Positions 59,040-64,000 of a DNA stretch of 64,000 nt are shown piece by piece. A program made the position numbers and the translations under genes. Under the pieces are notes generated by a model. That model was given only the letters and a program-made list of their open reading frames with translations, did no database searches and was not told the DNA's origin. The number at the start of each line of letters is the position of its first letter. Positions within the stretch are counted from its first letter, which is position 1. The DNA is from Onthophagus taurus (lineage: Eukaryota; Arthropoda; Insecta; Coleoptera; Scarabaeidae), in NCBI RefSeq assembly GCF_036711975.1, contig NC_091975.1, positions 8,868,501 through 8,932,500 on the forward strand. Direction: 5' to 3'.

Positions 59040-61450
59040 CATTTTAAGAAGATATTTAAAAAAATCGAATCTCAAGAACGAATTGAGATGTAACGATGAA
59101 ATAAAAAGCATTTTAAAGCAAATTTGATTAAGATTTAATGTGCCAAAAATAATTTCTTAATTTCCATAAACATGGTTGTTATGATTTTTTAAACCCAACT
59201 TAGCATATTTGATTGTTACACAATTTAAAAAATCGTATCTCAAAAACGAATTGAGATATAACGATGAAATAAAAAGCATTTTTAAGCAAATTTGATTAAG
59301 ATTTAATGTGCAGAAAATAATTTCTTAATTTCCATAAACATGGTTGTTATGATTTTTTAAACCCAACTCAGCATATTTGATTGTTACATACTTTAAAAAA
59401 TCGTATCTCAAAAACGAATTGAGATATAACGATGAAATAAAAAGCATTTTAAAGCAAATTTGATTAAGATTTAATGTGCCGAAAATAATTTCTTAATTTC
59501 TATAGACATGGTTGTTATTATTTTTTAAACCCAACTTAGCATATTTGATTGTTACACAATTTAAAAAACCGTATCTCAAAAACGAATTGAGATATAACGA
59601 TGAAATAAAAAGCATTTTAAAGCAAATTTGATTAAGATTTAATGTGCCAAAAATAATTTCTTAATTTCCATAAACATGGTTGTTATTATATTTTAAACCC
59701 AACTTATCATATTTGATTGTTACACACTTTAAAAAATCGTATCTCAAGAACGAATTGAGATATAACGATGAAATAAGAAACATTTTAAAGCAAATTTGAT
59801 TAAGATTTCATGTGCCGAAAATAATTTCTTAATTTCCATAAACATGGTTGTTATTATTTTTTAAACCCAACTCAGCATATTTGATTGTTACATACTTTAA
59901 AAAATCGTATCGCAAAAACGAATTGAGATATAACGATGAAATAAAAAGCATTTTAAAGCAAATTTGATTAAGATTTAATGTGCCAAAAATAATTTCTTAA
60001 TTTCCATAAACATGGTTGTTATTATATTTTAAACCCAACTTATCATATTTGATTGTTACACACTTTAAAAAATCGTATCTCAAGAACGAATTGAGATATA
60101 ACGATGAAATAAGAAACATTTTAAAGCAAATTTGATTAAGATTTAATGTGCCAAAAATAATTTCTTTGTTATTATTTTTTAAACCCAACTCAGCATATTT
60201 GATTGTTACACACTTTAAAAAATCGTATCTCAAAAACGAATTGAGATATAACGATGAATTAAGAAGCATTTTAAAGAAAATTTGATTAAGATTTAATGTG
60301 CCAAAAATAATTTCTTAATTTCCATAGACATGGTTGTTATTATTTTTTAAACCCAACTCAGTATATTTGATTGTTACACACTTTAAAAAATCATATCTTA
60401 AGAACGAATTGAGATATAACGATGAAATAAGAAGCATTTTAAAGCAAATTTGTTAAAGATTTAATGTGCCGAAAATAATTTCTTAATTTCCATAAACATG
60501 GTTGTTATTATTTTTTATACCCAACTCAGCATATTTGATTGTTACACACTTTAAAAAATCGTATCTCAAGAACGAATTGAGATATAACGATGAAATAAGA
60601 AGCATTTTAAAGCAAATTTGATTAAGATTTAATGTGCCAAAAATAATTTCTTAATTTCCATAAACATGGTTGTTATTATTTTTTAAACCCAACTCAGCAT
60701 ATTTGATTGTTACATACTTTAAAAAATCGTATCTCAAAAATGAATTGAGATATAACGATGAAATAAGAAGCATTTTAAAGCAAATTTGATTAAGATTTAA
60801 TGTGCCAAAAATAATTTCTTAGTTTCCATAGACATGGTTGTTATTATGTTTTAAACCCAACTCAGTATATTTGATTGTTACACACTTTAAAAAATCGTAT
60901 CTCAAAAGCGAATTGAGATATAACGATGAAATAAAAAGCATTTTAAAGCAAATTTGATTAAGATTTAATGTGCCAAAAATAATTTCTTAATTTCCATAGA
61001 CATGGTTGTTATTATTTTTTAAAACCAACTCAGCATATTTGATTGTTACACACTTTAAAAAATCGTATCTCAAAAACGAATTGAGATATAACGATGAAAT
61101 AAAAAGCATTTTAAAGCAAATTTGATTAAGATTTAATGTTCCAAAAATAATTTCTTTGTTATTATTTTTTAAACCCAACTCAGCATATTTGATTGTTACA
61201 CACTTTAAAAAATCGTATCTCAAAAACGAATTGAGATATAACGATGAAATAAGAAGCATTTTAAAGAAAATTTGATTAAGATTTAATGTGCCAAAAATAA
61301 TTTCTTAATTTCCATAGACATGGTTGTTATTATTTTTTAAACCCAACTCAGCATATTTGATTGTTACATACTTTAAAAAATCGTATCTCAAAAACGAATT
61401 GAGATATAACGATGAAATAAGAAGCATTTTAAAGCAAATTTGGTTATTAT
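59040..61450 (+). repeat. Satellite G (about 168-bp monomers)
   Basis: About fourteen head-to-tail monomers: GTATCTCAAAAACGAATTGA tags at 59235, 59403, 59571 and 59739 give an exact 168-bp period. Other words are AAAGCAAATTTGATTAAGAT, TTTAATGTGCC, ATAAACATGGTTGTTAT and AACCCAACTCAGCATATTTG. The family is homologous to the G-like monomer inside the F trimer and shares the ATCTCA...TGAGAT dyad with E. Minus-strand open frames repeating ISSLYLNSFLRYDFLKC are satellite translations, not genes. Confidence 0.95.
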
Positions 61451-61621
61451 TTAATGTTTATTTATTATTTTTTAAATCTCATCATAAAAAAAGAAAAAAT
61501 TCCAAATTATGTTTATTTACGTGCCTTTTATGATTAATCTACAAATAATTAACTTTAGATAATTTTGTGATTTCTAATACATTCTTTAACCCATCCTACG
61601 TTTTAAGACAATTTCTACTAA

Positions 61622-61627
61622 TTTATT
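61622..61627 (-). terminator. Poly(A) signal after the distal tau 3' exon
   Basis: AATAAA on the minus strand about 22 bp beyond the stop codon of the exon at 61649-61873; AATAAATT-like sequence continues around it. Confidence 0.55.
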
Positions 61628-61648
61628 TTTATTATTGTTTTGTTGAAA

Positions 61649-61873
61649 TTAAAACCTCCACGGTATTTTGGAAGATGATTCATTATTTCTGGGAGTCGAT
61701 GATTTTTTATTTCTTAAAGATTGCGTTCTCGTTAATCGAGGTGTAGATCTAACTTGATTTTTATCGAATTTCTTCGTCGAAACTTGTACAGTTTGTAAGA
61801 TGGTCATTTTGTCTTGAGTTGGTGAGATGATGTTCACTTCTGGGGAATAATATTCCTTCAAAGGACTCGCAGG
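61649..61873 (-). CDS. tau: Tau-family protein, distal 3'-terminal exon
   Basis: After a good acceptor (TCTTTTCAAATTTTTAG) the exon reads PASPLKEYYSPEVNIISPTQ then DKMTILQTVQVSTKKF, a basic Ser/Thr/Arg-rich region (RSTPRLTRTQSLRNKKSSTP) and SSSKIPWRF before a stop. It begins in phase 0, and the exon at 63551-63715 ends in phase 0, so the two can join directly. The basic, SP/TP-rich composition resembles a phosphorylatable tau tail, but I do not recognise it by sequence; assignment rests on phase, strand and neighbourhood. It could belong to a different minus-strand gene. Confidence 0.6.
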   Translation of the reverse strand, partial: PASPLKEYYSPEVNIISPTQDKMTILQTVQVSTKKFDKNQVRSTPRLTRTQSLRNKKSSTPRNNESSSKIPWRF

Positions 61874-62590
61874 CTAAAAATTTGAAAAGAAAATTCGATT
61901 ATAATTCAAATTGTTTATTGTTTGTTAATTTTAAATCATTATTGAATTGAAAAGCAATAAAGTGGTTATGATACTTACGTAAGCTCGCTAATTGTGCTTC
62001 TATTTGCTGCGTTTGTGCATTTATTTTTTTGTTTCGGTGTCGAATAAAAACTACGAAAACATAACTATTTAGTATAATTTATTTAGATTACGCAATTTTA
62101 TAAACTGTAATGGTACATTTATTTATTTTTTTTTTTGTTGATAAGTGTAGATATATTTTAATACCATTCTATTTGTTATTTAAGTATTTAAAAAAAGGTC
62201 CACGTAATCCATCAAAGATTAATTCCAGTAAAAAACGCTACTATTTACAATGAAAACTCATATTACAAAAATAATACGAATATCTATTAAAAAAGAAGAA
62301 ATTAATTTAATTAAAAATCGATTATTATATTTTATATTTATTTTGGTGATAATAAAATTGTTTAAATAACTTATTAATTAAACTAAAATTAAAGAAGTGT
62401 CGATATGCATTGTTTAAAAAGAAAAAAATGTTTCAAATATTCGTGTTAGGGTGCATGCAAAATAAAATAAAAACATTTTTTTCTTCAAACGTCATTAAAT
62501 GACAACTTTGTTGTCGTGTTTACTCGCGGTAGAAGTAAGTCATTGTTGCATAACGACGGTTGCTAAGATCAACATAGCAAAAAAGTACTT
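61874..62590 (-). other. Presumed tau intron
   Basis: AT-rich. No repeat array. A weak exon-like segment at about 61979-62006 was considered and rejected (phase does not fit). Confidence 0.5.
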
Positions 62591-62637
62591 CAGCGTTATG
62601 GCGCTAAAGTAAATTTCACTTTAGCGCCATAACGTTG
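62591..62637. repeat. Strong hairpin: 20-bp inverted repeat with 7-nt loop
   Basis: CAGCGTTATGGCGCTAAAGT (62591-62610) and ACTTTAGCGCCATAACGTTG (62618-62637) pair at 19 of 20 positions. A third copy of ACTTTAGCGCC follows at about 62649. The motif is far GC-richer than its surroundings. Confidence 0.9.
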
Positions 62638-62692
62638 AAGAACATTTCACTTTAGCGCCGTATTATTTGCAACGTTTGAAGAAAAAATACTA

Positions 62693-62883
62693 TGTTTTAT
62701 TCGGAAGAGAAGCAGATTCGTTTGTGGCTGGTCCGTCATTGCCGGACTCACTTCGTTCGTCCGGCAAACTGTCGGACACGCCACAATTTTAACGGCTCAT
62801 CTGTCATTAGCGACTCACTGCGTTCGTCGCTAAGCGACAGACCACGCCATAAAAAGCACTGCTTCTCTCCCATATAAAACAAT
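62693..62883. mobile_element. Palindromic MITE with ATACTA target duplication
   Basis: A 191-bp segment with ~45-bp imperfect terminal inverted repeats. The left end TGTTTTATTCGGAAGAGAAG and the right end, read in reverse complement as ATTGTTTTATATGGGAGAGA followed by AGCAG, share TGTTTTAT, AGAGAAGCAG and a GTCCGTC/GTCTGTC block. ATACTA flanks both sides (62687-62692 and 62884-62889). The interior has further small hairpins (TGCCGGAC…GTCCGGCA, TTAGCGAC…GTCGCTAA). It has no coding capacity. Confidence 0.8.
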
Positions 62884-62938
62884 ATACTATTGTTACACAA
62901 TCGTGGTGAGACACAAAAAACGGCAATGCTTGATATAT

Positions 62939-62944
62939 TTTATT
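62939..62944 (-). terminator. Poly(A) signal after the proximal tau 3' exon
   Basis: Minus-strand AATAAA 41 bp beyond the TAG at 62987-62985, supporting that exon as a true transcript end. Confidence 0.6.
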
Positions 62945-62984
62945 AATAAAAAAGAACTAAAATTAAAGCGACGTGGTTCTGCAT

Positions 62985-63047
62985 CTACTCTCTGTTGAGA
63001 TTTTCATCTGAAATTGGCTCAGCAGCATCTTGTGATGGCAATGAACT
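62985..63047 (-). CDS. tau: Tau-family protein, proximal alternative 3'-terminal exon
   Basis: The acceptor (AACTGTTTTTGTGATAG) is followed by a phase-0 frame SSLPSQDAAEPISDENLNRE and TAG, with a poly(A) signal 41 bp further on. Phase matches the end of the microtubule-binding exon at 63551. Use of this exon would give a short acidic tail in place of the longer basic tail encoded at 61649-61873. This is a prediction from splice sites, phase and poly(A) signal only. Confidence 0.55.
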   Translation of the reverse strand, partial: SSLPSQDAAEPISDENLNRE

Positions 63048-63550
63048 CTATCACAAAAACAGTTTAAATCAAAAAATTAATTCACCCAGAATTTCTTTGT
63101 TATTAATTTATATGTTAACAATTTAATTAGTTATTAGTAATTAATGTATTAGTTTTAAGTTTAGTAATTAAACTAAACGTACCAAATAAATAATTATTAT
63201 CCAGGATTTTTTTTAATTCTTATTTTGGTAAAATTATGGGGATTTCCTAATACAAAGAGAAAAAGTTACGAATTAGTTTAATAACCATGCTTTTTTAGTT
63301 AATTCTTTTTAAATAAAAATAATCTAATAATTCCCTAAACGTTTTTATTTTTACCTTTTTAGAAAAATATAATCATTAAAACGACTTTAATAAAAATTGT
63401 AAAGGTGCCTGGAAAAAAAAAAAATTTTGAACCCTTTAATAATTAATTTTATCCTCGTCTTTCACATCTCGACCTAGAATTGCTATTCCAAAGAATCATA
63501 GGCACTAAATGAACGATTACGAATTCTTGTTGGGTTCTTCTCCTGCTTAC
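63048..63550 (-). other. Tau intron
   Basis: AT-rich intron beginning with GTAAGC at 63550. No other feature seen. Confidence 0.6.
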
Positions 63551-63715
63551 CTGTGAGCCATTCAAGGAGTTATGATCGCCGGATGTCCCCGATTTTTGGC
63601 GAAGATACTCTTTGTCGTCGAAAATTTTCTTATCACCACCACCGGGTCTGTGTTTAACGTTATCCAAAGAGTTTACTTTGCTTTTAGCTTTGATGTCCAA
63701 CTTTTTCGTCTCAAT
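63551..63715 (-). CDS. tau: Tau/MAP family microtubule-binding repeat exon
   Basis: A 165-nt, phase-0 exon between an acceptor (AAACTTAG) and a donor (GTAAGC). It encodes IETKKLDIKAKSKVNSLDNV then KHRPGGGDKKIFDDKEYLRQ and KSGTSGDHNSLNGSQ. The pattern KVxSLDNxxHxPGGG-KKI is the signature of the tau/MAP2/MAP4 tubulin-binding repeat, and IETKKLD is the usual link between repeats. It is therefore the last, or one of the last, repeats of the gene, with earlier repeats and the N-terminus beyond the right edge. Tau proteins bind along microtubules, mainly in neurons, and stabilise them. Insects have a single tau gene, so orthology is likely. Confidence 0.92.
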
Positions 63716-64000
63716 CTAAGTTTAAAAAAAAATGATATAATTAATTTTTTTATTATTTAAGCATAATTAAGCATTCACTAAAAAACTAAATTAAATACAA
63801 ACTGAATTAATAACAAAATCAAACTAATGACAAAGCTTAAAAACACCACAAATAAATCAAAATTATTACGATGACTATTATAGAAGGTGGCCAATCCATA
63901 TAAAACATCAAATATACAACGACCCTTCAACGAAGTGATCCCAAAAACCCAGCCTTTTCTGCAGGATGTCTAGAGCGCAGCATATCAGATTCTTACTAAG
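63716..64000 (-). other. Tau intron running off the window
   Basis: AT-rich sequence upstream of the repeat exon. The last ~80 bp are less AT-rich, and no exon could be defined there. Confidence 0.5.

Noticed and set aside
59997..61259. Minus-strand 90-codon frames (ISSLYLNSFLRYDFLKC) in array G
   Set aside because: Translations of two adjacent satellite monomers joined where a shortened monomer restores frame. No evidence of a gene.
61979..62006. Possible 28-nt (or 9-nt) tau exon with a good GTAAGT donor
   Set aside because: 28 nt would throw the distal exon out of frame, the acceptor has almost no pyrimidine tract, and the 9-nt version is too weakly supported.

Overview
The window looks like a nuclear contig from an insect. 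It carries five protein-coding genes with typical insect gene structure: GT-AG introns, AATAAA poly(A) signals and AT-rich non-coding DNA. From left to right they are: the first coding exon of a Nance-Horan-syndrome/guk-holder family gene (minus strand, about 25.5-25.8 kb); complete beta-COP, a COPI coat subunit (plus, 29.6-32.5 kb); a complete intronless CYP6-type cytochrome P450 (minus, 38.3-39.75 kb); a complete troponin T/upheld gene (plus, about 44.4-58.9 kb); and the 3' part of a tau-family microtubule-associated protein gene (minus, 61.6 kb to beyond the right edge). The CYP6 gene and the load of ~170-180 bp satellites would fit a beetle, but that is an inference. No tRNA, rRNA or CRISPR locus was seen.

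The dominant feature is tandem repeats, which by my coordinates cover more than half of the window. They include: A, a minisatellite of ~22-bp subunits (1-0.9 kb, inverted copy A' at 26.5-27.2 kb); C, ~171-175 bp (2.5-7.0 kb and 33.2-38.1 kb); B, ~171 bp (10.3-14.3 kb, inverted copy B' at 21.2-24.05 kb); D, 173 bp (16.4-18.3 kb), a distant relative of B; and the E/F/G superfamily, ~168-181 bp, which fills 40.2-61.4 kb. Several arrays show higher-order repeats: a 358-bp dimer, 662-bp and 722-bp tetramers and a ~547-bp trimer.

The E/F/G satellites surround troponin T and lie inside three of its introns, all in one orientation, so the exons form small islands in a satellite field of roughly 20 kb. 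Nearly every E/F/G monomer keeps a short dyad (ATATCTCA, about 9 nt, TGAGATAT). E and F monomers also have a second, longer inverted repeat that overlaps it, so the two hairpins exclude each other.

Mobile-element remains include a deleted Mutator-like transposase in array C, a deleted element with ~138-bp inverted repeats near 9.6-10.2 kb, a defective Tc1-like DD34E element inserted inside a D monomer with a TA duplication, a mariner-like transposase scrap next to B', and a 191-bp palindromic MITE in the tau gene with an ATACTA target duplication.

The genes do not form a functional cluster. The guk-holder-like gene and beta-COP are divergently transcribed from a ~3.7-kb intergenic region that carries ETS palindrome, X-box, CTCF-like and CRE motifs. 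Troponin T shows a pair of equal-length mutually exclusive exons, a candidate 3-nt microexon and a satellite-filled intron architecture. Tau shows two candidate alternative 3'-terminal exons.
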